A stretch of DNA of 64,000 bases from assembly GCA_001657325.1 (NCBI GenBank), contig LWRO01000004.1, forward strand, positions 1 to 64,000. Direction: 5' to 3'. This stretch comes from Geitlerinema sp. BBD 1991-9 (GTDB lineage: Bacteria; Cyanobacteriota; Cyanobacteriia; Cyanobacteriales; Geitlerinemataceae). Below, one piece after another: positions 24,995-33,144 of this stretch. A program made the translations under genes and the position numbers. The notes below the pieces were generated by a model. The model saw nothing but the letters and a program-made list of their open reading frames with translations. It made no database searches and was not told the origin of the DNA. How positions within the stretch are numbered: the first letter of the stretch is position 1; each line of letters begins with the position of its first letter.

Positions 24995-25788
24995 CCGCTG
25001 TGCTCCTTGAGGTTCGATCGCAAACGTACTGATTTTAGGTCGAGGTGCGTTTGTAAAGAACGAAGTTCTGAAGCGCACAAAGCACGATGGCATCCGGAGC
25101 GCAATGGCTTGCCGTTAGGTTGGGTTAACCGAACCGAGCCGATCTCCGTGCGGTGGAGGCTTTCGACTGGATAGCCGAGTTGTTCGGCCACACGACGAAT
25201 TTGCCGGTTGCGCCCCTCAGTCAGAACGACTTCGAGTTGTGTTCGACCAGCTCGATCGTGTTGAAGGACTTGCACGCGAGCGGGTAACGTCAAACGATCG
25301 TCGAGGAGGATTCCTTGCCTCCACGATCGAAGGGCGGATTCGGATGGATACCCCTGAACCCAAACTTGGTACGTCTTAGAGATATGATAGCGAGGATGGG
25401 TTAAACGAAACGTCAGATCTCCATCGTTGGTGAGCAGTAACGCCCCCGTCGAGTCGTTGTCTAAGCGTCCCACTGGATGTAAGCCCCGACCTCGGGCGAG
25501 CGAGGGAGGTAGTAAATCTAAAACGGTCGATCGACCTTGGGGGTCACGACAGGTACTGACGATACCGAGCGGTTTGTTGAGAAGAATATAGAGTGGTGTG
25601 GGTCGCTTCGAGGGGGAAATCATACGGCCGTCGAGTTCAATGCGATCTCGACTCGGACGTGCTTTCTGACCCAATTCAGCTACACAACCGTTGACCTTGA
25701 CTCGTCCTTCGCGAATCAAGGCTTCAGCTCGTCGCCGAGAGGCAATGCCCCACTGCGATAATAGTTTTTGCAGTCGTTCTTCTACCAT
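24991..25788 (-). CDS. Ribosomal large-subunit pseudouridine synthase, RsuA/RluB family
   Basis: 265 residues. S4 RNA-binding domain at the N-terminus (ERLQKLLSQWGIASRRRAE), then the pseudouridine synthase with catalytic Asp110 in HPVGRLDNDSTGALLLT and the GRNRQIRR motif near the C-terminus. RluB-type enzymes modify U2605 of 23S rRNA; RsuA modifies 16S U516. The sequence fits the RluB side more by overall pattern, not certainty. It overlaps the RodZ-like gene downstream (stop TGA within ATGA), so translation is coupled. Confidence 0.88.
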   Translation of the reverse strand: MVEERLQKLLSQWGIASRRRAEALIREGRVKVNGCVAELGQKARPSRDRIELDGRMISPSKRPTPLYILLNKPLGIVSTCRDPQGRSTVLDLLPPSLARGRGLHPVGRLDNDSTGALLLTNDGDLTFRLTHPRYHISKTYQVWVQGYPSESALRSWRQGILLDDRLTLPARVQVLQHDRAGRTQLEVVLTEGRNRQIRRVAEQLGYPVESLHRTEIGSVRLTQPNGKPLRSGCHRALCASELRSLQTHLDLKSVRLRSNLKEHSG

Positions 25789-25887
25789 CGAACATTCGAT
25801 GCGATCGAGTTTAAGCGAGGTCAGATTTTCGACACAACGCCTCAGTCGCTACACAAATCTTACACGCAAATTTACCTAAACTCACCT

Positions 25888-26064
25888 TCAACTTACTCGA
25901 TCGTGGATACTGTCGGTCGAAGGGAGATTGGGGTAAGTCTCGCAGTCCTCGCAATCCATACCAATCGAACTCATACCCGTGGCAGCTTTGGAAAACGATT
26001 CGGGAGAGCGTGAGATCGATCGAATTGTCGAAGCATCTTTGAGATCTATCTGTTCGCTTACCAT
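25888..26064 (-). CDS. Possible small protein (58 aa), doubtful
   Basis: An open frame from an ATG at 26064 with Ser/Asp/Glu-rich composition and two close cysteines (MDCEDCETYP). It lies in the 310-base gap between the divergent pseudouridine synthase and the TIGR01777 gene. No Shine-Dalgarno site is visible and no family is recognised. It may be a chance frame; nothing else is seen in this gap. Confidence 0.2.
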   Translation of the reverse strand: MVSEQIDLKDASTIRSISRSPESFSKAATGMSSIGMDCEDCETYPNLPSTDSIHDRVS

Positions 26065-26098
26065 AAACAATAGCGGAATTTCACGAAAGTAGTAGCTT

Positions 26099-27028
26099 AT
26101 GAAGGTCGCAATTGCAGGTGCAACTGGGTTTGTGGGAACTCGTCTCGTTGCTCGACTCCATCAGGATAACGCTGAAATTATCGTCCTCACGCGCAACCCG
26201 GAACGAGCGCGGCGCGTGTTGCCCGCCTCCACTTTTCCGAGGGCGAACGTTGTCCACTACGATCCGAAGCAGTCGGGAAATTGGCAGCAGGCGATTTCAG
26301 GTTGTACGGGCGTCGTTAACCTTGCCGGAACACCTATCGCAGACCAACGTTGGACGCCAACTTACAAACAATCGATCCTCGAAAGCCGACAGGTCACGAC
26401 GGCGAAACTCGTTGAGGCGATCGAGCAAGCGTCTGAAAAACCGTCGGTGCTGGTGAATGCGTCCGCAGTCGGCTATTATGGAACGAGCGAAACGACCGCG
26501 TTCGACGAATCGAGTCCGCCGGGTCGCGATTTTTTAGCACAGGTGTGTCAGCAGTGGGAAGAACGAGCGCACCGGGTCGAGGCGGCTGGGGTGCGCTTGG
26601 CAATTTTGCGTTTTGGTATCGTATTGGGACCGGGCGGTGCGCTGGGGAAGATGCTGACACCGTTTCAATTTTTTGCGGGCGGGCCCATTGGAAGCGGCCG
26701 CCAATGGGTGTCCTGGGTTCATCGCGACGATGTCGTACAACTGATCGTCGAAGCGCTTTCCAATCCTGCTTTTTCCGGGGTTTACAATGCCACCGCCCCC
26801 AATCCCGTCCGGATGAATACGTTATGTCAGACTCTCGGTGAAGTCATGCATCGACCCTCTTGGTTACCTGTTCCGGCCTTCGCTTTGGAGTTGTTGTTGG
26901 GGGAGGGGGCAACGGTCGTTCTCGACGGCCAGCAAGTTTTACCAAAACATACGTTGTCCGCCGGTTTTGAGTACCGCTACGAAACTGTAAAACCGGCCTT
27001 ACAAGCAGCACTGGCGGAGTTCGGCTGA
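26099..27028 (+). CDS. TIGR01777-family epimerase/reductase (SDR superfamily)
   Basis: 309 residues. It starts with the NAD(P)-binding glycine motif GATGFVGTRLV. The family-specific GVVNLAGTPIADQRW, the SAVGYYG active-site region (Tyr of the SDR YxxxK area), the GVRLAILRFGIVLGPGGALGKML strand and the WVHRDDV motif follow. The C-terminus carries the DUF1731-type helix region (SWLPVPAFALELLLGEGATVVLDGQ, given in part). Homologues are linked to cell division (SulA-like name in cyanobacteria) and chloroplast GC1; the reaction is unknown. It is transcribed alone. Confidence 0.88.
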   Translation: MKVAIAGATGFVGTRLVARLHQDNAEIIVLTRNPERARRVLPASTFPRANVVHYDPKQSGNWQQAISGCTGVVNLAGTPIADQRWTPTYKQSILESRQVTTAKLVEAIEQASEKPSVLVNASAVGYYGTSETTAFDESSPPGRDFLAQVCQQWEERAHRVEAAGVRLAILRFGIVLGPGGALGKMLTPFQFFAGGPIGSGRQWVSWVHRDDVVQLIVEALSNPAFSGVYNATAPNPVRMNTLCQTLGEVMHRPSWLPVPAFALELLLGEGATVVLDGQQVLPKHTLSAGFEYRYETVKPALQAALAEFG

Positions 27029-27129
27029 GGAGACGAGGAGGCTTTGACTGGGAAGTGAAGCGTGGAGGATAGAAATAGTTTTGAGTCTGTTCTCACGATC
27101 GCTTCATCTTCTCATTTCGGGCGAAAATC

Positions 27130-27163
27130 AAAAAAATAGCTACACTAAATGCTTTAGTGTAGC
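27130..27163 (-). terminator. Rho-independent terminator for the 27196 gene
   Basis: GCTACACTAAA (27139-27149) and TTTAGTGTAGC (27153-27163) form a perfect 11-bp stem with a 3-base loop. The A-run 27130-27136 reads as seven U on the minus strand. Confidence 0.9.
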
Positions 27164-27195
27164 CGCCGAGTTGAATGGTTCGGAAGAGAACAACA

Positions 27196-27387
27196 CTAAT
27201 CGATAGCGTCCTCCAACGATTCTAAGTTGTCGGGATCGACATAGTGGCAGCTTACATCATCAAGGCAAATGAGCGCCCAACCGGATTCGTCTACACCCAT
27301 TAGCTGATATTCAGCATCTTGAATAAAGAAGCCTTTGTGATTGCGAGTTTCTGGTTTAACTGAAACATTTCTGGTATTATTACTCAT
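27196..27387 (-). CDS. Hypothetical small protein (63 aa)
   Basis: 63 residues, acidic, with no signal peptide and no membrane helix. GGAG lies 10 bases before the ATG, and a perfect intrinsic terminator follows the stop, both supporting a real gene. The sequence has a Trp/Cys-containing centre (ESGWALICLDDVSCHYVDPDNL) that may form a small beta-alpha fold, similar in tone to unnamed small cyanobacterial proteins. No family is recognised. The stretch 27388-27686 upstream shows no gene and is AT-rich; it probably holds this gene's promoter. Confidence 0.6.
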   Translation of the reverse strand: MSNNTRNVSVKPETRNHKGFFIQDAEYQLMGVDESGWALICLDDVSCHYVDPDNLESLEDAID

Positions 27388-27686
27388 GAGGCTGATTCTC
27401 CAAATTGAAGTGGTTGAATTAAAAAAGCAGGATAGTTAATGTCTGACTTCACTAAATCTTATCATTATCTTTGCCTGTTTTTTATGAAGTTATCTAAGGA
27501 ATTATGAAGCTTGCTTAATACTCGAAACTAAGAAGTCTGAAGGTCGATCGATATCGCACAGTATAAAAACCTATTAAAATTGCAGGTTCGAGGGGAGGCA
27601 GGTAAAACGGTCACCGTCAAAAGTTTGGTTAAAGTGGCGACATTCCCACTCGAACACTGTCAGGATTTGGCGAAATTTCGCGAAAT

Positions 27687-28109
27687 TTAAGCTTCAAATA
27701 ACCAGCGACGAACGCGCAGGAGACTTTCCCAATCTGGTTTTCGCTGTAAGCCATCCTCGAAGTTGCGCTCGACTTCTTCCCGCAACTCCGCAGACATATT
27801 GAGAACCTCTAAAGCACGATCGATATGAGCGCGAACCCCCGTTTTTTGACATTCCAGCATCGAGATGGCTAGATTGACCTGTGCTTGGGGATCGTTGGGA
27901 CTGAGTTTTACGGCTTTCACAGCCGCTTTGTAAGCTGATTTCGGTCGATCGTCGAGTAGGTATAACCACGCTAAACACGTCCAGGCGGCACTACTTTTCG
28001 TAGCTCGATCGCAGATATCTTTAAAGATGGGGATCAATTCTTTTACAGATGCACCGTTTTGATACTGCGCGATCGCCTGCTCGAATTCTGATTCGGCTTG
28101 TGTCGTCAT
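27687..28109 (-). CDS. TPR-repeat protein
   Basis: 140 residues from the ATG at 28109, with GAGGAGA upstream. Helical throughout; the repeat FKDICDRATKSSAAWTCLAWLYLLDDRPKSAYKAAVKAVKLSPNDPQAQVNLAISML (shown by its landmarks AAWTCLAWLYL and SPNDPQAQVNLA) matches tetratricopeptide spacing. Residues after 100 form additional helices with a conserved-looking RKPDWESLLRVRRWL end. It probably binds another protein. Its transcript would follow iscA, but a terminator lies between the two genes. Confidence 0.75.
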   Translation of the reverse strand: MTTQAESEFEQAIAQYQNGASVKELIPIFKDICDRATKSSAAWTCLAWLYLLDDRPKSAYKAAVKAVKLSPNDPQAQVNLAISMLECQKTGVRAHIDRALEVLNMSAELREEVERNFEDGLQRKPDWESLLRVRRWLFEA

Positions 28110-28144
28110 TGGGTTTGAAATCTCCTCTAGCGTTCCAAACAATT

Positions 28145-28173
28145 GAAAAAGAGGCGCTTTGTCAAAACGCCTC
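28145..28173 (-). terminator. Rho-independent terminator of the IscA/SufA gene
   Basis: On the minus strand GAGGCG pairs with CGCCTC around a TTTTGACAAAG region that can extend the stem, followed by five U. Confidence 0.8.
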
Positions 28174-28220
28174 TCTTAAGATATCGGTAAAACTGTCTGT
28201 TTTAGCAGGGTTTGTCGATG

Positions 28221-28577
28221 TTAGGCTGAAAACGAACTGCCACAGCCACAGGTTTGTGTTGCGTTGGGATTTGTAAACGTGAATCCACCGCCGATCAAAG
28301 CCGTGTTGTAGTCCAGAACCAGACCGTAGAGATATAGCATGCTTTTTCGATCGCAGACGACTTTAAATCCTTTGTAATCGTACACTTCGTCGTGTTCGGT
28401 AATTTTGTCGAGATCTTCAAAGTCCATCGTGTAGGACATTCCAGAACACCCCCCTTGGCGAACACCGACACGCAAACACAAATCTCTTCCTTGTTGTTCC
28501 CGCAACGCCAAAACCTGCTTCATGGCAGTGTCCGTCATCTGGATACCCCGTTGTGGAGCCTGAGTTGCTTCCGTCAT
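28221..28577 (-). CDS. A-type iron-sulfur cluster carrier (IscA/SufA/ErpA family)
   Basis: 118 residues. The three cluster-binding cysteines of A-type carriers are Cys44 (GGCSGMSY) and Cys110 and Cys112 (TCGCGSSF). The middle has the family's DYNTALIGGGFTFTNPNA segment. These proteins deliver Fe-S clusters to apo-proteins in the cytoplasm. In cyanobacteria they also respond to redox and iron; the exact paralogue (IscA or SufA) is not decided here. A terminator follows its stop. Confidence 0.92.
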   Translation of the reverse strand: MTEATQAPQRGIQMTDTAMKQVLALREQQGRDLCLRVGVRQGGCSGMSYTMDFEDLDKITEHDEVYDYKGFKVVCDRKSMLYLYGLVLDYNTALIGGGFTFTNPNATQTCGCGSSFSA

Positions 28578-28660
28578 GGCTTGTTAAAACTCCCTATTTA
28601 TCAGACGTGGGTTGCGAACAACCACAACCTTATAATAGTCAGATTTAGTTTTGATTTCAG

Positions 28661-28732
<72 letters not shown>

Positions 28733-28827
28733 GTGAAACTCCATCGTATCACAAAATTGCTCGATCGAGCAATTTTGTGAGGGAGAGATGGGGAAATGAG
28801 GAGACAACTCGATCGTTTTACATCTCA

Positions 28828-29562
28828 TTACTCTCCATCCTGTGGCAACTCTTCCCACAACGTCGTTTCTTTCCGCAAACTCGCAAAATTGCCATGTCCC
28901 AAAATCAGGTGATCGAGAATTGGAATTGAGAGAATCTGAGCAATTTGCAGCAAGCGGCGCGTGAGTTCGATATCTTCAAGACTCGGCGACACGTTACCAC
29001 TTGGATGGTTGTGCGCGACAATGGCACGATTCGCACCTTGACGAATCACCTCGCGAAACATATCTGGTGGATGTGCTAGGGTTTCCGTCGCCGTTCCAAT
29101 CGTGAGAACCTGGGTTCCCAAAACGCGATTGCGAACGTCGAGCAGTAAAATTGCAAATCGCTCGGTTTCCTGCCACATTAAATCGTGACTCAGATAAGCG
29201 ACGGCGGTTGCAGGATCTTCGATCGTCTGACGCTCCGCCGGACGAGTTTGAAAGGTGCGTTTCCCCAATTCCACCGCTGCGACGATCGTTGCTGCTTTGG
29301 CTAAACCGATTCCCTGAATTTGCATTAATTCCTGTGGTGAAACGTTCCGCAACACTTCTAGGGGATCGCGTTGGTGTTCTCCCAATTGGTGGAGAATTTG
29401 CTGTCCCAATCCCACCGCTGATAGTTTTTGTGCTTTACATCCCGTTCCGAGTAACAACGCCAATAATTCCGCAGTCGCTAAGTGCTTCACGCCGTAAGTC
29501 ACTAATCGTTCGCGAGGCCGTTCTGTAGCTGGTAAATCTGCAATTCTGACGTTGTAGGACAT
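28828..29562 (-). CDS. radC: RadC-family JAB-domain protein
   Basis: 244 residues from the ATG at 29562. An N-terminal helix-hairpin-helix region ([29 protein letters not shown]) precedes the JAB/MPN-type metalloprotein domain with the metal-binding [14 protein letters not shown] motif (His-x-His...Asp). RadC was named from a DNA-repair mutant, but its biochemical role is not established. Start chosen because it is immediately followed by conserved sequence; the frame opens six codons earlier. It is close to tRNA-Val on the same strand. Confidence 0.9.
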   Translation of the reverse strand: MSYNVRIADLPATERPRERLVTYGVKHLATAELLALLLGTGCKAQKLSAVGLGQQILHQLGEHQRDPLEVLRNVSPQELMQIQGIGLAKAATIVAAVELGKRTFQTRPAERQTIEDPATAVAYLSHDLMWQETERFAILLLDVRNRVLGTQVLTIGTATETLAHPPDMFREVIRQGANRAIVAHNHPSGNVSPSLEDIELTRRLLQIAQILSIPILDHLILGHGNFASLRKETTLWEELPQDGE

Positions 29563-29655
29563 GAAAGCACCCGAAAACATGGTTTTCGGAAAATTTTAGC
29601 GGATCGCGTTTTGAAAAATGAGGAATTCAATCGAATTTCCGTGTTTTTGCTGATA

Positions 29656-31641
29656 TCAGTCTGTTAGCACGAGCATGACATGGCATTTGGGGTTTCCCGC
29701 TACCGCGAGTGTAACGTAATTGTGATTTTCGGAAGGGGTGACGGTATCGCTGAAACGGCCGTTTTCAGATATTGACAAGGATTGAGTACTCGAGATCGTC
29801 CCTCGAGTGTTGCGGAACTCCACAATCGATCGAACACCTTGACAACCTGTAATCTCTCCCGAGATCTCTCGCGCTTCCACAATTGGAGACATCCACAAGA
29901 GCGAGATCGGTAACGGCCCCGAAAGGCGATGAGATCGATCGATTTTCTCGATCTTCACGCCAGGGGAAACAGATACCCATTCTGAATGTTTTTCGTAACG
30001 AGGCTCGATCGAACGTTGCATTTTTTCGATCGTCTTCACTGCTGTTTCTAGATTTGTGGATTTTACTCGCTGATATAACTGAACTGTTGTTCCATCTAGC
30101 AAAAAGCGCATCTGCAACGGTTGAAAATCCGTTACAACATCCCAGTTTTCAGAAAATATGGTATAGACGACGCGAACGACATCTTGCGCTTGAGGTTGTA
30201 GGTTGTATTGAAATGAATTGGGAACGACAACTGTTTGTGCTTCGAGCAACTTTGCTAATGGATAATCGTCACTCGAATCGACTTGTGGAATTCGCAACAC
30301 CGACAGTTTTAAGTTGTCGGGATACAGCTTCTTTTCTGCGCTGACCAAAATTTCAGGATTGAGCAGATCTGAAGATGCTGCAACATAGATCGGTTGTGGG
30401 AGTTCTCGCAAGGTCGTAACTAAACGCGAAATCTCAGCATAGTCACGGCGAAATAAGGGTGGAAAACCTTTAGCAAATCCCGGAAAGTTTTGAATTAATC
30501 CTGTTAATCCTATAATCGCATTAAGGCTCAAACAAGCCCAGATTAAAATATTTTTTTTAGAGATCTTAGACTTGACGTTGTAAATTCCAACAAGTCCCCA
30601 AACCACAAATGACGTAAAGTGTAATGTATAGTGAACGTGATTGTAGCGTAGAAATCCCAACCAAAGCAAAATTTCAAACAATCCGAACAGTAAGGGGAAA
30701 CGTGCGATTTTCCAAGGCCACAGCATCCACCATCCCCAAATTGCCAATCCCCACAGCAATAAACCAAAAGCTGTTCCGTAATATTGAATAACGTCAGCAA
30801 TAGGAAAACTGAAGGAGGAATAGATCGATCGATAGTTCCGCGTCAAACTATCTAGAACAAAAGTAGGCGTGAGAATTCCTAATGTTAAAAGCGCACTCGT
30901 CGCCACTGTAGCCACTCGTAATCCAACGGCGAGGATTGCACGTTTTCCCTGTTTCAATGCTGGAATCCCTTCAAACACGATCATCGCGGCGAGAAACGAT
31001 GCAACACTATATGCAAAATGACGTCGAAAGACGATCGAACTGCCTAATAAAACTCCCAACCCAAATAAACTTAAGACTGTTGAAATAAAAGTCGATCGAG
31101 CGTGATGCTGTTTGAAATAAAACTGTTTGATATAGATGAAAATTGCCAAACAAATCAATGTAGCACTTCCTGTGTCGGGTAAACCGCGAAGTGTCGGTGC
31201 AGCTGTTGCCGGAACGAGCAAACTCAAAAATGCTGTCCCCCAAAACACTAGATATTTTGAGTCTCGAACCAGTTGAGATGCAACTGCACCGAGACTCAGG
31301 GAAAATGGTAGTAAATAGAAAATACCTAAACTGATAATATAAGTTTGCCGCGACGATCCAAAAATATCGAAAATCGGCAAAATAGGCAGTGTGAAAATTA
31401 GATTGTAAGATTTGGTCTGTAGCGAATTAAAAACAACCTGCAATGCTTCGATCTTCGATTGTTTGTAAATTTCATAAACATAGTCAGCAAAGTATTGGTA
31501 GTTAACGAAGTCTGACCAGTAAAACGTTTGCTCTGAGGCGACGTACAACCCGGAAAAAGCAGTTATAATAATGCCTATTAAAATCAAAAATATTGAGTTT
31601 CTATTGAATCGATCGAGCCATTTCTTATAAATTTTCTTCAT
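29656..31641 (-). CDS. Multi-spanning membrane protein, GT-C glycosyltransferase-like
   Basis: 661 residues from the ATG at 31641; a TTG two codons earlier overlaps the upstream stop. About ten to twelve hydrophobic helices fill residues 15-375, with an acidic first extracytoplasmic loop (YWSDFVNYQYFADYVYE) as in GT-C enzymes that use a lipid-linked sugar. The C-terminal 280 residues are soluble and rich in beta strands. No precise family is recognised. It is the last gene of the seven-gene minus-strand run starting at 42434 and directly follows the DUF2079 gene. A role in glycan or protein glycosylation at the envelope is inferred. Confidence 0.65.
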   Translation of the reverse strand: MKKIYKKWLDRFNRNSIFLILIGIIITAFSGLYVASEQTFYWSDFVNYQYFADYVYEIYKQSKIEALQVVFNSLQTKSYNLIFTLPILPIFDIFGSSRQTYIISLGIFYLLPFSLSLGAVASQLVRDSKYLVFWGTAFLSLLVPATAAPTLRGLPDTGSATLICLAIFIYIKQFYFKQHHARSTFISTVLSLFGLGVLLGSSIVFRRHFAYSVASFLAAMIVFEGIPALKQGKRAILAVGLRVATVATSALLTLGILTPTFVLDSLTRNYRSIYSSFSFPIADVIQYYGTAFGLLLWGLAIWGWWMLWPWKIARFPLLFGLFEILLWLGFLRYNHVHYTLHFTSFVVWGLVGIYNVKSKISKKNILIWACLSLNAIIGLTGLIQNFPGFAKGFPPLFRRDYAEISRLVTTLRELPQPIYVAASSDLLNPEILVSAEKKLYPDNLKLSVLRIPQVDSSDDYPLAKLLEAQTVVVPNSFQYNLQPQAQDVVRVVYTIFSENWDVVTDFQPLQMRFLLDGTTVQLYQRVKSTNLETAVKTIEKMQRSIEPRYEKHSEWVSVSPGVKIEKIDRSHRLSGPLPISLLWMSPIVEAREISGEITGCQGVRSIVEFRNTRGTISSTQSLSISENGRFSDTVTPSENHNYVTLAVAGNPKCHVMLVLTD

Positions 31642-31643
31642 TG

Positions 31644-33053
31644 TCAATCTATCTTAGCAAATAAAAATACGTCATCCTGACTATAAATGAGATTGAAATT
31701 TGGACGGTTGAGAAAATGCGTCACCAAATTCCGAACGACTTCAGCATTGGGTTCCCAAGGATGGCGTGCGTTCAGTAAAATATACTCGGGTGTTTCTAGA
31801 TCGATCGAGAGTGGACTCGGATGTCCCACCAATAGCAGATTTTTACGATGCGTTAGATGGGGAGCCAGCCAATTATCCGTTAAAACGGTAGCATCGGATG
31901 GAATCAGTTCGATCGATTCCCGCGTCGCCTCCCACGTATCCAATACCCGAAACCCATTGAAAAACTTTTTGGGATTTCCCAAAAACAGTAACGCCACCAC
32001 ACACCAAGCTATTACCACTTTACGACTTGGAATTTTCCAACCTGTTGCCACTGCTTCGATAATAGCAATAAATAAAAACGGCAAAATTGGTAAACTATAC
32101 TGATGTTCTAAAGTTCGTTGTAGTGGGTGTTCCGATAGCAAGTTAATCCCCAAAACCGGAAACGCACCCAGCAACGGCGCGAGATGTCGTGGCGACAATC
32201 CCCAAATCACTGGAAACGCCAAAATTGCCAAATATTTCAAACTTTCCCACGAGAGTAGCCTTCCTAAAATCAGATGGGGTTTTAACAGAAAATTCAGAAA
32301 AATTTCACCAACAGAATTTCCCAAATACGCATATCGAAAAACGGCTTCTACACCATCCGGACGAAATGCCGGAATGACGACTTTCGTAGCCAACACAAAC
32401 CAAACTAGCCCTAACACTAACGCTGCAAAACCATATTTACAGCGTCGCTTAAAAATCCACAACCAAATCCCCATCGCCGCCACAGTTAGCGATATCACGG
32501 CTTTACATCCGAGGACGAACACTACGCAGAAAACGAACCCACCAAGCCATGATTTTTTCAAAGCCAACCAAACTGCGGCTAGTAACCCTGGAACTGCCAT
32601 GACTTCCGGGTGAAAATCGAACAAATTGACGTTAAATACTAGCGGATACAGCCAATATGAGATCGCCAGGGTTATTGACGAATATTCACCGATATTCCGT
32701 TGACGCGCTAACAACCATACAAAAATGCCGCCTAAAGCCAAAGAAACGGCCTGAATTGCCAACAGCCATCGCGCGTCAGGATAGAGTTTATACAACTCGG
32801 CGATAAGATATAGATTGTAATCAGCGTGTCCTCCGAGAACGTGATATCCCCAAAACGAGACAATAGGAAGTTCGCCGCGACTCATGAGATAAACTGCTTG
32901 GTCAAAAAATCCCAAATCCATCGCCGTAGATTGAAATGCAGTATGTCGGAAATTGCTACAGGTAAAAAAGATTATTGCTGCAATCACGGACATCGATGAG
33001 ATGGGATGGCTGATTCCCTGAAATGCTTTTTTGAGGAGTTTGTCTGACGACAT
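31644..33053 (-). CDS. DUF2079 multi-spanning membrane protein
   Basis: 469 residues with about ten membrane helices. The N-terminal loop has the family's FFDQAVYLMSRGELP and FWGYHVLGGHADYN segments, with acidic residues placed as in GT-C glycosyltransferases, and then LALGGIFVWLLAR. DUF2079 is found in actinobacteria and cyanobacteria beside polysaccharide genes; no reaction is proven. The stop overlaps or touches the next gene, so the two are translated together. The last 100 residues form a soluble domain. Confidence 0.75.
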   Translation of the reverse strand: MSSDKLLKKAFQGISHPISSMSVIAAIIFFTCSNFRHTAFQSTAMDLGFFDQAVYLMSRGELPIVSFWGYHVLGGHADYNLYLIAELYKLYPDARWLLAIQAVSLALGGIFVWLLARQRNIGEYSSITLAISYWLYPLVFNVNLFDFHPEVMAVPGLLAAVWLALKKSWLGGFVFCVVFVLGCKAVISLTVAAMGIWLWIFKRRCKYGFAALVLGLVWFVLATKVVIPAFRPDGVEAVFRYAYLGNSVGEIFLNFLLKPHLILGRLLSWESLKYLAILAFPVIWGLSPRHLAPLLGAFPVLGINLLSEHPLQRTLEHQYSLPILPFLFIAIIEAVATGWKIPSRKVVIAWCVVALLFLGNPKKFFNGFRVLDTWEATRESIELIPSDATVLTDNWLAPHLTHRKNLLLVGHPSPLSIDLETPEYILLNARHPWEPNAEVVRNLVTHFLNRPNFNLIYSQDDVFLFAKID

Positions 33054-33144
33054 ACAAAGCTTTTATATTTATTGAGTGATTCTATTAGCGTTAATTTCTG
33101 TCAGGCTAGAAGCTCAAACGGCAAAAGCTTCAATATCGGATACC